The position numbers and the translations under genes were made by a program. DNA of 64,000 nt, from contig OX365955.1 in assembly GCA_947247005.1 (NCBI GenBank), forward strand, positions 8,566,001 to 8,630,000, read 5' to 3'. This DNA comes from Spisula solida (lineage: Eukaryota; Mollusca; Bivalvia; Venerida; Mactridae). The notes under the pieces are model-generated. The model made no database searches and was not told where the DNA came from. It saw only the letters and a program-made list of their open reading frames with translations. Below, one piece after another: positions 1 to 12,800 of the stretch; within the stretch, counting starts at the first letter, position 1; each line of letters starts with the position of its first letter.

Positions 1-19
1 CGAATGTCGCACCTCTTAC

Positions 20-89
20 CTCGGCTTCATGGTCTTGAAGAGGCTGAGCAGAACTATTCATTCCACTGCCTTCTGGGATTGGAAACAAC
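20..89 (-). CDS. OGFR-like exon, 70 nt
   Basis: Exon of the left OGFR-like gene. The acceptor is tttccag and the donor gtaagag. With the preceding exon it reads W-LFPIPEGSGMN followed by LQDHEAE, matching the LFP/GMN/L block of the OGFr_N domain. Its length and phase equal those of exon 4 of the plus-strand paralogue (13264-13333). Confidence 0.85.
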
Positions 90-3000
90 CTGGAAACAGT
101 TCAACAAGAGTTATGTCACATTTGTCTAGAATGTATGAGCTTTGAGACGGTCGTGTTAATGATGTTGTCATTAAGTGAGTAAGTGAAGATACAACTAATA
201 GTGTTGAAGTCGTGTTGTTATTATTTGCATTCGATTGACACAGTCGTAGTACGTTGGTCATTCGGTTTCAAAGGAAGAGACAGACAGTTTGTTTAAAACA
301 AGGAATTCGTTTTTTCCGAATAGATTCCTGGGTTCTTTAACGTGTCCGGTGTAAAGCACCAATACAGGCAAGACTATCTCTCTCTTTTTTTTTTCGTTTT
401 TAACATTTTTTATTTTCATACGACATATTATACAGCTATACACAATACATAATATACAAACAATTTTGTCAAAATAAATGTGACACTAATTCACGACTCT
501 TTATGATATTATTCATTAATGTCATTATGATTTTTGTAGTATATATATAGGGGAGAGGGAAGAGTTATGAGGACTATCTCTTGGTCCAAACCAGTTTATC
601 TCTAGTTAGGTGGGACACATTGAAAAGCGTCTCTTAAATGTCCAGTGCTCCGGCCAAGATTCTAACCAGGGACCTCCGCATTGGTAGTCGAGCATGGTAA
701 CCACATGACCACCGTTCCACACCAGAGTTTGGATAATGTCCACAGTAAAGTGCTTAATTCAATTGACCAGGCGCCAGATGTTTGCATATGTATGTCGAGA
801 ATTGAGTTGACCAATGGCAGAATTTAGTTTTGGTTGTAAAACATTGGACGTTTTTCACATATTATTATAATCCTTGGAACAAAACTTCAACAGGCGAATA
901 CATCTAGGCCTACCCTAACATCTGGTGAATTAGAGGAAAACATTTAGATCTTCTTACTTACCATTGGATATATGAGTGGTTACTTTCCAATTTGGAAAAA
1001 TCTCCTTTCCATTTCAACATCTCAACTAGTTTATATCCTACAAAGTATGTATAGTGTTCAGTGCCTTTAAAATTCAAAACCCATTTTTGCAGTGAATAAA
1101 GAACTAACAAATGTGAAATCATTAAGGTATTACAAGAGGAACTAAATCTTTTAATTGGATTCAATACAAAACGCAAAACACCATACTCATTTTTAGAAAA
1201 ATATCTTCAAGTAACGGAACTCATAAATATACCTACCACATAATAATATGCATGCAAACACCGACAATAACTTCTTTGTATTATTTGTTGTATCTTTATA
1301 CATGCATTGTAATTCTTTATACCTGTGATATATTTATATAATTTTTGGTATTGTTCACGTTAATTGAAAAATGAACGGGCTGGCGTAGGTCAGTTCCAAA
1401 TTCAAAACCGGACTAGTATTCTGAAAGCATCTAAGCATGTAAGTTGAATAAAACTTTGTCAAAAAAGTTTTCGCAGGCAGCTTTCAACAATTCAGCCGTT
1501 CAGTCACCCTAAGACATTTAACGTCCCCTGGTCATTGGGCTAACAGAGGAAACCTGCGTTCAAGTCTCCCTGGGAAGACTATTTCTCTCCTGTTTTGTGT
1601 GCAGACAAAACCGAGATACGGCTCCACGGAATATCGAACATGTACATACACCGCCCTCACAGGAACCAATTCACACCTTGGTCGAGTGAAGAATTTTGTG
1701 TTATTCTTGTCCAAGAGACATTTTAAAGCAGTGGCGCCTTAGCTACCCACAAGTGTCAATGTAAATAGATATTTCTTGCCTAACAGAGAGGGCCACTTTG
1801 CAAATGTTACACTAGCTGCACAATGTGTCACAATACTAGTATCTGTCTCAAAATAAAATAATTTATTTGCAATGTACGATCTACGCAACATAAACATAGC
1901 TCATCTACTCGATGCAATGCATTATATCACGTGATCAATTCAAGCAAATACACCGACATATTTGTAGGTCTGGACAAACAACTCTTCGGTCAGGTTTCCA
2001 GAGCTCTGCCCAATCGGCCATTTTGTCTTCCATAGTTAATTAACTAAATGCCTAATAATCGCGGATTTATTAGTGAATCTAACCTGGAAATGGCCTTGAT
2101 GATATTTTCCCCTCATAGAACTTCAAATTATCATTCAATCCGGACTCCTGTCAATGAAACAGTTTGTAATTAATAATAAATAATAATTAATAATAATGAT
2201 GACAATAATAATACTAGTAATAATAATAATAATTAGAAAGACACCACCATTTAACAGCTTCCTGTGTTAAACACTGTAACAGACACATTAACAAATGATT
2301 AAATTTCTTACTGGCTCCTTTAAACAGAAAAATGTCTTGTTATGTAAAAGTTCAGTTTTATACGAAAACGTCATTAACTATACCAGTGTTATGAAGAAGA
2401 AGAAGAAGTTTATTTCGAATTCAAAAGGCCACATGACCCACGAGAACATCAATATACAATACACAATTTATACAATGACACAACAAAATGACACTATTTA
2501 GCAACATAAATGCAACAGAGTGAGTGCGTGTACACGCTCAAAGATGTGACAATAGAGTAATAATAAACAAGAGAGAAAGATGGAGTGGTTAGAGAGTGGG
2601 ATGGCATAACACGGAAGTAATGTGGGTATTGAAAAGACGAAAAACGAAATATGTATAGCAACGTAAGAATGAACTTCAGCGATATTAACTAAAGCTGCAT
2701 AACAGAAAGAAAAGGTTGAGTGGATAGGGCATACAGAGCAAGAGTGTTAAGCGGAGAAAGATGCATAGTCCGTTTAGAAATGACAATACACGACATGAAT
2801 ATATGAGAGGCATATACATAAAGGCAAATCAACAATCAACATATGTACATTTTTGAGAACATATATATATATAAAGCAAACATACACACAGTCGTTATTC
2901 ATAATAATATAGGTATGTAGCAAATTAACTGTGCTATGAATGTGCTTTATTTTGAGACTTACGCAAAATGAAAGCTCAATAATAAGACTACGCTATTTCT

Positions 3001-5110
3001 GCCAAAGGGATTGGATTAAAAATAAAACATACGAATTCAAATTATTCTTGTACGTACGCTATATTTCTTCTCTGGGCTCGGTTTTCCTGACTTGGTACCA
3101 TGTTGTTTACAGGAATTCGTCTCACTTTGTTTCCCGGAATTCGTCTCACTTTGTTTCCCGGAATTCGTCTCACTTTGTTTACCGGAGTTTGTCTTGCGTT
3201 GTTCGGCGTTCGACTTCGCATCAGCATTAGCATCGACTTTGCGTTGTGAAACAGAGCTTAGTTTAACAACTCCATTTATAGGTAACTGATCATTGTCTTC
3301 AGTTTCATTTGTTTTCTTACTGACCTTGTTTTCACCGGTGCTATCAGAATGATCAACGTTTGCGCTTATGCCATTTTGCGAATTTCCCTCGTTTGACTCA
3401 TTTGAAGTATTTTCTTGTATAGTATCATTACTTTCAGAATCTATCTTGGCAGTTTCTTCAGTTCTGTTATTTGTTTCACTGTTTTCTATCAACTCACTAT
3501 CATTGCTTGTTTTGACTGACTGTTCAGCACTTGGTGGATGTATACTTCTGACTGACCATTCTGCTGGTTCACCTTCATATTTTGAATTATTGTTTCCATT
3601 TTGACTTTCGTTGTTACATTGCTGAACATTTGTATCGCTGCCTTCCTTTGAATATGAAGTTTTGTCTGTCTGTCCACGGGTCGGTGGATGTTCATTTCGG
3701 GTCGACGATTTTGATGGTCCAACTTCTAGTGTCGGCTGATCTGCTTCATTATGGTTTCCATTTTGTTCATTTTTGTTTATGTGCTCACCGTTTTCAATTG
3801 GATTGTCGTCTTCTGTTGAAGGTGTTGAAGCATGTTTAGCGACATTGGTTGACGTCAGTGAGTCATCGTCAATCTTCGTGTAGCTTTTGGGTACGACCGA
3901 TGATTTCTACAGCGGAAAAAACCGTGATGTTATCATGAGTGATTCTAAATAAGAGGTTTGAGTGCATATGATAACTTGCTACGTTAATATCACACAGATA
4001 AAATACTAAAACAACTTTAAATGATACAGGAAGTTGATCACTGATGGAATCTCTAATACAATTTTAAGCATTAGCTTGAGGGAATCATTGGTTCGAATGC
4101 CTTTCGACTTAAAAGTTCCGATATTTCTGAGTAATCTGTATATAACTGATGTTATTTTCTGTACCACTGCAAGCTTCAAAGCTCGCAAATGACATAGTTC
4201 TTAAGCCGCGGATGAGGTTCAGTGTTCAGTATGCTGCATTTATAAACCGGCGATCGAGGATTCCCGGTCGCGGCTTCCGTTGTTAAGAAACGGCGTTCGA
4301 CTACAATAAACAAGCACACAAAACACAGGTGCTTATGCTGAATTTTACGAAAGATCTCAAAGTACAAGAATAGCGACAAGAGAACGGATCGTCCACTAAA
4401 AACATACAAGAACCACATGGACGATACAAGTAAATTAACTGAATTAGTTCCGGGACGATTATCAAAGTTGGGTATATTTTGTTTATGCTATTGATCACAA
4501 AGCCAAAATTAATCCTGCACAGACTTTTTAGTCGTCTTTCTATGTTAACGTGTATATTTTCTTTAGCGTAATATTCTTAAGCCCCCGCGAAAATGCACTT
4601 TTAGAATTTTTTACCAATACATGTACTTGAAATTTATCACAACAAATATAACCGATTTGACAGTATTATAAAGGGAGATAAATCCAAGTCTGCTATTAAA
4701 CAGTTCTTCCTCATTTATCTCCTATGCTGATATTCAAATGTTAAACTATTTAGTTCAACTTATAGATAATACGTATATATATATATAAACATAATGCTAC
4801 ACCCGTTAAAGACATTATTGTCATTTAGTATGCATCATTAACTGACCCGCTTAAATGTTTATCTGAGTTTAAATGTAAAACAATATTGTACAATCTTCAA
4901 GTATGAAGGATTTCAAAGCTTTTTAAATACAATTTTGAATTCAATATCGAAAGTAGATCTACATACAACTTTGCGAAATTATTCTCTTTAACACATTTAT
5001 TTTTAAATACATGTATAATCATTGAGCTACTAAATGAGAGTCATTTTAGAAATGGTATAATATTCAAAAATATGTTATTTTAATGTTCTTACCGAAGATC
5101 CTGTTCCCAT
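20..5110 (-). CDS. OGFR-like protein gene, 3' end off window
   Basis: Partial multi-exon gene of the opioid growth factor receptor family (OGFr_N domain). Exons I can place on the minus strand: 5110-5093 (MGTGSS, donor gtaaga), 3906-3058 (283 codons, acceptor tgtag, donor gtacgt), 1037-962 (76 nt, donor gtaagt) and 89-20 (70 nt, donor gtaaga). The last two encode the OGFr_N motifs KLESNHSYIQW and LFPIPEGSGMN, and have the same length and phase as exons 3 and 4 of the plus-strand paralogue at 7364-17576. The exon matching that gene's 82-nt exon should lie between 3057 and 1038 but I could not find it. The 283-codon exon is Asn/Ser/Glu-rich and low complexity. Downstream exons lie left of position 1. 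In vertebrates the family founder binds Met-enkephalin and restrains proliferation; the role of invertebrate paralogues is unknown. The start is inferred from phase and the small first exon. Confidence 0.8.
280..380 (-). repeat. SINE-like fragment sharing a core with 57960-58210
   Basis: Read on the minus strand, this stretch has a block of the form TTTACACCGGACACGTTAAA followed by GAACC. A very similar block occurs at about 58080-58105. The shared block suggests a common SINE or MITE core. Boundaries are not clear. Confidence 0.4.
560..735 (-). repeat. tRNA-derived SINE fragment
   Basis: On the minus strand there is a tRNA-like stretch with a B-box-like block (GGTCCCTGGTTAGAATC) after an A-box-like region reading ACGGTGGTCATGTGGTTACC. 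No intact cloverleaf is expected, so this is read as a SINE head rather than a tRNA gene. Confidence 0.45.
962..1037 (-). CDS. OGFR-like exon, 76 nt
   Basis: Encodes YKLVEMLKWKGDF followed by LESNHSYIQW, the most recognisable block of OGFr_N (W-x-GD-(Y/F)-x-x-LE-x-NHSYIQW). The acceptor is ctttgtag and the donor gtaagta, splitting the Trp codon exactly as in exon 3 of the plus-strand paralogue. Confidence 0.88.
1470..1735 (-). repeat. SINE, copy 1 (same family as 24301-24656)
   Basis: The reverse complement aligns in order with 24301-24656. Shared blocks include CAGGAGAGAA with TAGTC, GGCCCAATGACCAGGG or its close variant, GGTGGCTGAAC or GGTGACTGAAC, and an upstream block around CACTCAACCAATGTGTGAATT. 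The tRNA-like head of copy 2 is missing or too diverged here. Most likely a 5'-truncated SINE in an OGFR-like intron. Confidence 0.65.
2160..2235. repeat. AAT-rich microsatellite
   Basis: A run of TAA/AAT/ATG triplets in the intron of the left OGFR-like gene. Simple repeat with no coding signal. Confidence 0.7.
2392..2900 (-). mobile_element. Possible LINE 3' tail
   Basis: On the minus strand the segment ends in a block of the form GAATTCGAAATAAACTTC followed by (TTC)n, the type of 3' end with a short tandem repeat tail seen on many non-LTR retrotransposons. I see no reverse transcriptase codons here, so this would be only a 3' UTR fragment. Confidence 0.35.
3058..3906 (-). CDS. Large low-complexity exon of left OGFR-like gene
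   Basis: Open over its full 283 codons from the tgtag acceptor to the gtacgt donor, phase 0 at both ends. It begins KSSVVPKSYTKIDDD and is rich in Asn, Ser, Glu, Gln and Thr, so probably disordered. Near the 3' end an 8-residue unit (GKQSETNS) is repeated about three times, seen on the plus strand as 24-bp repeats at about 3112-3185. No ATG lies in frame inside the exon's first part, which is why the start is placed in the upstream exon. Confidence 0.75.
3112..3185 (-). repeat. 24-bp coding minisatellite
   Basis: About three copies of a 24-bp unit containing GGAATTCGTCTCACTTTGTT. It lies inside the large exon of the left OGFR-like gene and encodes an 8-residue repeat, so copy number changes would keep frame. 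Confidence 0.8.
5093..5110 (-). CDS. Candidate first coding exon (MGTGSS)
   Basis: Eighteen nucleotides, ATG followed by five codons, ending at a gtaaga donor. Joined in phase 0 to 3906 it gives MGTGSSKSSVV. Gly2 with Ser6 and Lys7 fits the N-myristoylation consensus, as expected for a family whose vertebrate member OGFRL1 (from memory) also starts Met-Gly. The short exon makes the call uncertain without a transcript. Confidence 0.55.
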
Positions 5111-7363
5111 GTCATTTAATCTCGAAGACGGGTTTATACTTCCTGTTCTATTCTTCGTAAAACATCGGGACTGTTCGGTGTTTATCGTCAACACCTCATC
5201 TTATCACTATGGCAGCAAAGAAAAGAATGATCATGTTCAATTCAGTCCGTTGTGAACCACATGTGGTCATTCTAGGGAAAGACCAATTGCAATGAATTGA
5301 GTCTGCTTAAAGTAGGTGACGGTTTGATACATGGCATTTAATATTATTTAAAATAGGCAATTGGGATTGAACTATAGTGACTGCCTTATAATGGTGATTG
5401 CTTAATTTAGGTGATTACTAACAAAGGTTTAACTGTGTTTGTTGTTATGCCTTATAGAAGTTATCCCTACCCGCTACCAGGAGACTGGAAATCTATCACT
5501 CTTTTATACAGCTCGATATTATTCAATCGCGTATTTCAACCTTGGACTGTTTGACAGAAATAAGCTTGTAACATAGCTGCGTCGGTAAACATGCAAAACG
5601 TGCACTTGGTGAAACCTACTTTATGACAGATGCTATTGAGGATGTTCTGGTCACGTATAGTGTTGGTATAAGAGGGGTTTAAATTAGGTTGTTGTTTAAG
5701 AGATGACCATAATATAAAGGTTACATTATAATTTCCAATTGTGTGCTATTCCTTTCTTACCGTGAGACTTATGGTCCAGTTTCGGTTCCTTAAATGATTA
5801 CTTCAGTTTAATGCCAAATTGATGGTCGTGGTATTATACCCATTCTTGGATTGCACTTCAATTGACAACCATACGTGGATTCTGGGGGGGGGGGGGGGGG
5901 GACATATTCCGGACCCCCTGAAATTTTGCCCAAAATATGGAGACCGTTAACATGGGCGAGCGCTACGGAGCGCTTTCCACGGGAGGTAATCCATGCCTTC
6001 TATATTTAATTGAACGGGAGGTAACTGATTAAAAGCACTCGGTAGCGCTTTGGTTTGCTTAGGCAACGGACCCATGGTCTGAGTAGGACACATGAGAAAA
6101 TTCTGGAGCCGCGCCTGGCAGTTAAAAATGACATAGTTTTCCTGAACTGATTTAATACTTTGAGTCGTTATCTTTGTCCTAGATTAACAAGTGTGTACAG
6201 TTATCAGCGTGAAAATATAAAACACGTTGTGCAAAATCGATATCACAACTTGAATATGTGTCACTGTGTCATAGTTTATTATCTCATTTACAACCATTGC
6301 ATATGTCTGCGCACCCGACTGGCGGTGACGTGTAATTAACGTGAACGACGAAGCGGAAATCTACTTTCGATTTCACCTTTCAACAATTCTGGCTTGATTT
6401 GATTTGAAAATGTTGATGCTGTAATGATACTAGTGTAAAGTTTCACTGTTAATAAGGTATTTATGACGTTTTCTTTTAATTGGTGCATTCCAATCCACAA
6501 AAACTTCGACTTGATCTAAATAAGAGTGTTTGCAAATCGAATAATTCATTTTTTCAAGTACATGTATACGGTTTAAGGATATAAAATGGTTTTCCTAAAT
6601 ACTTTGATAACGTTTTGAAATTTGAATACAGTTAAATGTTTACTTGACGTTCTAGGGTTAAATACTACGCGGTATTTATATCATACATATCAAGCGTGTA
6701 ATCTATTGAAGTAAGTATAAATAATTTTATGATCATAAATATTTAAGTTTTGATATCTTTGTAAATTCTACTTTCGGTTTCGATTCGTCTGCATTCCTGA
6801 AATATACGTATTGCTTTACTACACTGTTTCATAGATTGTGTTTGTTGAATAATGCTCTTGATGTGTTTTGGATATCTGATGTGTGATTATGCCACTGTTT
6901 GATAATTATTACACTTAGGCGTATAAAACGACCTTTACTAGTAACCTACTTGTGTTAATTCGGTTTCCCAGCTAGTTAGGCCGAGCGTTTATTTTTATCT
7001 TTAGGTTTACGGGGATTTTTTTGAAACTTTTGCTGTTAAGAAGGAGGGACTGAAACTATATCAAGTGGGTTCAAAGGGTCCTGGGTTGCTCACATAATGG
7101 CAAGTGAACGACCGAGGGCCCTTTTAGTCTATTTAATTATATGTTCATTCCCTCACACAACAGCAAAACTTTCAAAGTATTGCCGTTAACCTAAAAATAA
7201 AAAATAAACACGTTGAATTTACGGATTTATAAATAGACCAGTGTAAATTTCTGAAAATGCGTTTTACAACACTTTTTGTTTCATTGTTCAGAAGATTAAG
7301 ATCTAGATAATATTTTAAGCAGACTAGATTTGATATTGTCAGGTACAACCAGTGAATAAAGAC
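5111..7363. promoter_or_regulatory. Shared upstream region of divergent OGFR-like pair
   Basis: About 2.25 kb separates the proposed start codons of the two divergent OGFR-like genes, so both promoters and 5' UTRs should lie here. I see no convincing core promoter motif. It holds a run of 18 G at 5884-5901 followed by a small GC-rich stretch with AGCGCT repeats. A tgtcag acceptor-like site at 7341-7342 hints that the plus-strand gene has an upstream 5' UTR exon. Confidence 0.4.
5884..5901 (+). repeat. Poly-G tract (18 G)
   Basis: Eighteen consecutive G in the divergent upstream region. Such a tract could form a G-quadruplex or be an assembly or read artefact. Confidence 0.8.
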
Positions 7364-9802
7364 ATGGGGAAGAGTGGTAAAAAGATCTCATGGTTTGTGA
7401 ACTTATTCACATGCGGACATCGGAAAAGTAAGAGAGTCAGTGGAAAAAATAAAGGGACAAAAGATCGACCAGCAATTGAGAGCAGTTATAATGTTGACAC
7501 GAGCCAAGGGGAAGATACTACAGAGCATCAACGTCCGGAAGAAAATCGTGGACCGATTATAAATGATGTTCGAGTTCCCGGTTACATGGTATCAGCTGAA
7601 CGTTCTGACGAACATGATACGATAATGGCTGTTACAGAGTTTCATCGTGATGAAGCAGATAATGTTACAATAACCGAAGTTGTACAAATTGACGATACAG
7701 ATGGCACTACTGGAAACCATACTAACTACGGAAGCCTGGATGACATACCATTTATGGATGAGGATATCGAAGTAGAAGACAAAGACAAAGACAGAGACGA
7801 AGACCGAGACGCAATCCCCAGTCATGGCATGAACAGTAAAGAGCAGATACCGAGAGCGAAGGCTTTTGATGTAGGAGGGCATGTGTCATCTAAGAATGGT
7901 GGTGTTAGTATACTAAATGAGTCAAGTCAGGTGCAATACGTCAGGGACAATAATATGTCATCTGAGAATACTAACGCACACATCGAATGTGAAACTCAAA
8001 GTCAGATTGTTTATGAACCAAATACTGAACAGACTGAAAACACCAATGGGGTGATCATAGCTGGGTCTGTCGATTCCATGAATGTCGTGGATGATACCAA
8101 TGAGGAAAACTCTGAATGCACAGGAACAGATCATATACTAGCTGACCATAGCATTGTGGACAATACGTTTGAGAATGCACAAAGTGTTGATAGATTATCA
8201 CAGAACAAAGATAAACCCGTCGAACTTGAAATCGTTGTTCCAAACAGGAACATTTACAGCAATGGTGATATAGAAATTAATGAAAGTTTGAATGATGAAG
8301 AAGAAGAGACTGGAGAAACGGTTGATGTCCGACACGAAGAAAAGACTGAAGTTGAGTCGCACTCCACCACAATAACCGCCTCTGCTCTAAATGAGAGTTA
8401 CGATAGTGATGGTTGGATTCAACATACTGAAAAAAGATTTGGCGTTACCATAGGTGGGTCTGACAATTCAAATGTACTTAAGGAAAATAGCGATAAGGAC
8501 AACAAAGTTAACACAGAACCTTTCATGAAAGCAGTAGAGGACACCAACGCTAAATATGAAAACAGTGAAGATTCAGTAACAGATATACTAACTGGACATA
8601 GTAGTACTACTGTGAATAATGCTTTTGGGGATGATCAAAGTTGTTTGGATATCAGTCAAGGATTATCACAAATGAATGATGAATCCATCCTACGAGAAAC
8701 TGAAATTTCAAACGTGAGCAATACGTCTGCTCATCATAGCACAGATCATATTGAAGTTGAGTCTGAACATTCTGGTGAAACAAATGATAATGCTGCATCA
8801 GCGTATCAAAGGAAAACTATTGACGAATTTAATCATGATGAACACACTAGAGAAACAGAGAATGATACAAGTTTCTTAGAAAGAACTGACGTTGACTATA
8901 CAGCAATTGATGATTTCGGTCTGAATAGAAGTGAAGATAGCGATGGTTGGGACAATAATGCAGGTCATGCAAGGAGTGAGAGTATCGAAGAAACGGTGAA
9001 GGATGAGACTTACTATCCAAACGTGAGCAATACGTCTGCTCATCATAGCACAGATGATATTGAAGTTGAGTCTGAACATTCTGGTGAAACAGATGATAAT
9101 GCTGCATCAGCGTATCAAAGGAAAACTATTGACGAATTTAATCATGATGAACACACTAGAGAAACAGAGAATGATACAAGTTTCTTAGAAAGAACTGACG
9201 TTGACTATACAGCAATTGATGATTTCGGTCTGAATAGAAGTGAAGATAGCGATGGTTGGGACAATAATGAAGATCATGCAAGGATTGAGAGTATCGAAGA
9301 AACGGTGAAGGATGAGACTTACTATCCAAACGTGAGCAATACGTCTGCTCATCATAGCACATATGATATTGAAGTTGAGTCTGAACATTCTGGTGAAACA
9401 GATGATAATGCTGCATCAGCGCATCAAAGGAAAACTATTGACGAATTTAATCATGATGATCACACTAGAGAAACAGAGAATGATACAAGTTTCTTAGAAA
9501 GAACTGACGTTGACTATACAGCAATTGATGATTTCGGTCTGAATAGAAGTGAAGATAGCGATGGTTGGGACAATAATGAAGATCATGCAAGGATTGAGAG
9601 TATCGAAGAAACGGTGAAGGATGAGACTTACTATCCTGCAATCGGTGGACACAGCAATTGGGATTCTGGATATGGTGTGAGCAACGGCGGTGAAAGCGGC
9701 GGTCAGACTATGGGAGGATATTATAACAACCTAGATGCACTTGATGTTAATGCTACAATTGAAGAATCCAGTGAAGGGAAAACACAGAAACCACCAGAAC
9801 AA
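7364..9802 (+). CDS. Exon 1 of OGFR-like gene (acidic, repeat-bearing)
   Basis: Single 2,439-nt exon, 813 codons, donor gtgaat in phase 0. It begins MGKSGKK, then a basic stretch to about residue 37, then Glu/Asp/Asn/Ser/Thr-rich sequence. Residues about 454-762 are three tandem 103-residue repeats. Without splicing, the frame would run 12 codons further to a stop at 9844. Confidence 0.85.
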
Positions 9803-12800
9803 GTGAATATATTTTTTACATTTTATATAAATAAAACTGACTGAGAAATAGATGATTAGATCACGAAATGCTTAATTTCAATAATTTTGACCTGTTTTTG
9901 TTTTAATTTTTGAAAAAATAAGAGGGTCAAATTAAGCCCTTCGTGAACTTTGTCCTTTAAACTACAATTTATGTAGCATGTAATGTGTATGATTCCACAT
10001 TCGATAAAGAATGACTAAATTGTAATGTAATTTATGTATTGGGTAATATAAAGAGTTCATTGTAACCACAGTTTTCTTCAAACATCTAAATACTCTAATT
10101 TTAAACAATATCATCAATAATCATTTCGGAATATCAGATATATATACATGTATGTACCCTCATGATATTGCATGATTATATATTAGAGAGAGAGCTTAAT
10201 TGTATACATGGCTGTTTGTTTTCAGGAAGACTCACAGGACTCACTACCAGAATTGAGTGATAATGTTCTGTTTTATCAGAACAAAATAAATTCAAGACCA
10301 GCAATAGGTAAGTTATAGACTTTGAAACGTACTTTTCGTAGTTATTATGTTGTTCCTCATTGGTGGATCTTTCCGTCTGTAGGTGTTTTCCAGTGTTGTA
10401 TCAGTAATTATTTTGTATTTTTAACTGATTTAGCTGTAGGTGTTATTTGTTTGTGGGAAACTCCGAATGACGTAAATACTTTCGTAATGAAAGATGTATA
10501 CTTACGGCCCGTACTGTATGAGAAATTAGTCTATAGATCTCAGTAGCTAGTCAATCAGCATGGAGAAAAAAGTGTTGAATAAATCCCGTATACAACACTT
10601 TGCTGTGGTATATATAACAATAGATTGCTGTATACATGTACTAAAGTAGACCAAGCAAAATAATTGAGCATAGCTATAATAATGTATACATGCATTTAGC
10701 ACAGAAAATGTGGATGCCAAACATTTTTGATGCCAAGCTTAGTTTAGTCTATATTATAACAATACTATATTTTAACCAAGTAACTTATTGGACTTATTAG
10801 AATACATGTACATGTATATCAAACCTTTCTACATTTGTTCATTATTACTGTCATAATCTGAGACAACAATTTTGATGGATAATTAACCAATTAAGGTATT
10901 GCCAACATCTCTGCTGAGTGCTGACAACATTATCAGTAGAGGGTGAATGCCGTGGTAGCTTCTATGACTACAGTACGACCTCTCTAGGGGACATATGTAG
11001 TGCAACAACCTCTGTATAACAAAACCTTCAAAGTTACTTGAAGTTATTACATGTATATACTTTTGTAAATTCTGTAGGGCAACAACTTCTAAACAATGAC
11101 CAATATTTGCAGCCCACAAAGGGTCTCACTCTACAGAGGTTGTTCTGTAGTATTGTGTCTTCAATAATTACGTGCAGATTACCCCTCTCTTCTAAGACAT
11201 TATTTTCACGGAGTAGAACTTAAAACCAACTAAACGATTAAAACAAATTGTAGGGGTTCCAATGGTGTCTGGTGATTGAAGTAAATGACTTTCATACTAT
11301 CACAACCCATAACTTACAAATGGAGACCTCACCTTCAAGACCACCTCAAAATAAAGACCACTACTTTCTGTCCACTGACTTGCACATTATTCAACCTCAA
11401 ATTCACAGTGAAATTGCACCTATATGGAGACCACCTCTTTAACAAGATTGGCTCAGAATTAACCATTTTTCGTTCCGTTTTCATCTGTTTGCTCTTTAAT
11501 AGAATGATGCAACCACTCAACATTATTGAGATAAGATTTTTACAGTCCCAAGAAGGAGTTTCATTTTTGAGGTTTTACTGTAAATAGCTTAATTTTGCCA
11601 CTTAGATCTATATATGCATCATGCAACACTTAACATATTACACCAGCACTTAAATGGTTTATTATACCCTATGTACTGGCCGATTTTTAGGCAAAGTGTA
11701 CCTGATAAACAAAGATTATTTATCTATAGTCTAAGTCAGATAGAACGGCTCGTAGGTGTTGATATGGGATTATAATCCTCGTTTCACTTTGAGTTATAAA
11801 TCCCATATACAACACCTACTCATGTTCTATCCTATACAAAACCTCTGGTCTGACATTAAACTGTTTTTCAATTCGTCTGGTTTGGTTTCCGTTAATGGAG
11901 CCAATTGTTTTAATTGCTATATCATACCGCGAGTCCGAACCATCACGGAAGTACGGACCGAACGGTTTACTATACATATGTGATCTTTGTTATTTCAAAA
12001 CCATTATGTGTCACGCAATCCAAGTCATCATGTACATTATTTTTGTCAAGTCTCGTTTTTTATTACAACTTGCTCTACCAGTCTATGCAAGAATCCAAGT
12101 TTAGTAATACACCAATCAAGCGACAGACAGGAAGCACAGCAACTGTAGTGTACACATTCACATTTATTTTCCGTGTACTTATGCCATTTGACGCGGTACT
12201 CAGGCATTCCTATATGTTAACTTTCAGGACACAAGGTTGAAGATATGCTTGGATGGAAGGGTGATTATGCTCAACTGGAAAAGAATCATTCATACATACA
12301 ATGGTCAGTATCCATTTTCTATTATAACTTGTGACCAATCTAGCTATTATGGTGGAGATAGACCATAAGTTTAAAACATTTCTATTAGACCCTAAGTTTA
12401 GCAATTTTCTATTATACCCTAAATTTAGCAATTTTCTTGTGTTATTTTGGAGTTTGGAATACTGCCTCAGGTTACACCGTCCAGCTGAATGGCTTGGTGA
12501 CGTATGTATCATACAGCATGGTTGGGAATTGAACCGGTGTCTACAAGGGGCAAGTGATAATAATATGCATTCTGCAATCATAACCACTCGGCGTAGGAAT
12601 GTCCCTTAAATTCGTAACCTGATACTTGTTACAAATAACCCATACCATAACAGTTCGAGGGCTATAGTTTGAATAATGTACATGTTATAACATGTCTGGT
12701 TCTGGTTTATTAAGACAATTCACCAAAGAATGTTGAACGTACAACACTAATGTACACACTATTGTCTTTGACAATGCCTCTCATGCATAATAAAACCTGT

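Noticed and set aside
2295..2395. Candidate for the missing OGFR-like exon (NFYITRHFSV on the minus strand)
   Set aside because: It has a gtaaga donor and an FY pair, but the frame contains stops on both sides and no acceptor 82 nt upstream.
7352..7354. GTG as start of the plus-strand OGFR-like protein
   Set aside because: Animal genes use ATG; the in-frame ATG at 7364 follows four codons later and gives the Met-Gly start seen in the family.
8847..9416. Minus-strand frames of 86 codons over the OGFR repeats
   Set aside because: Antisense shadows of the 309-bp coding repeat; they recur at the same 309-bp spacing.
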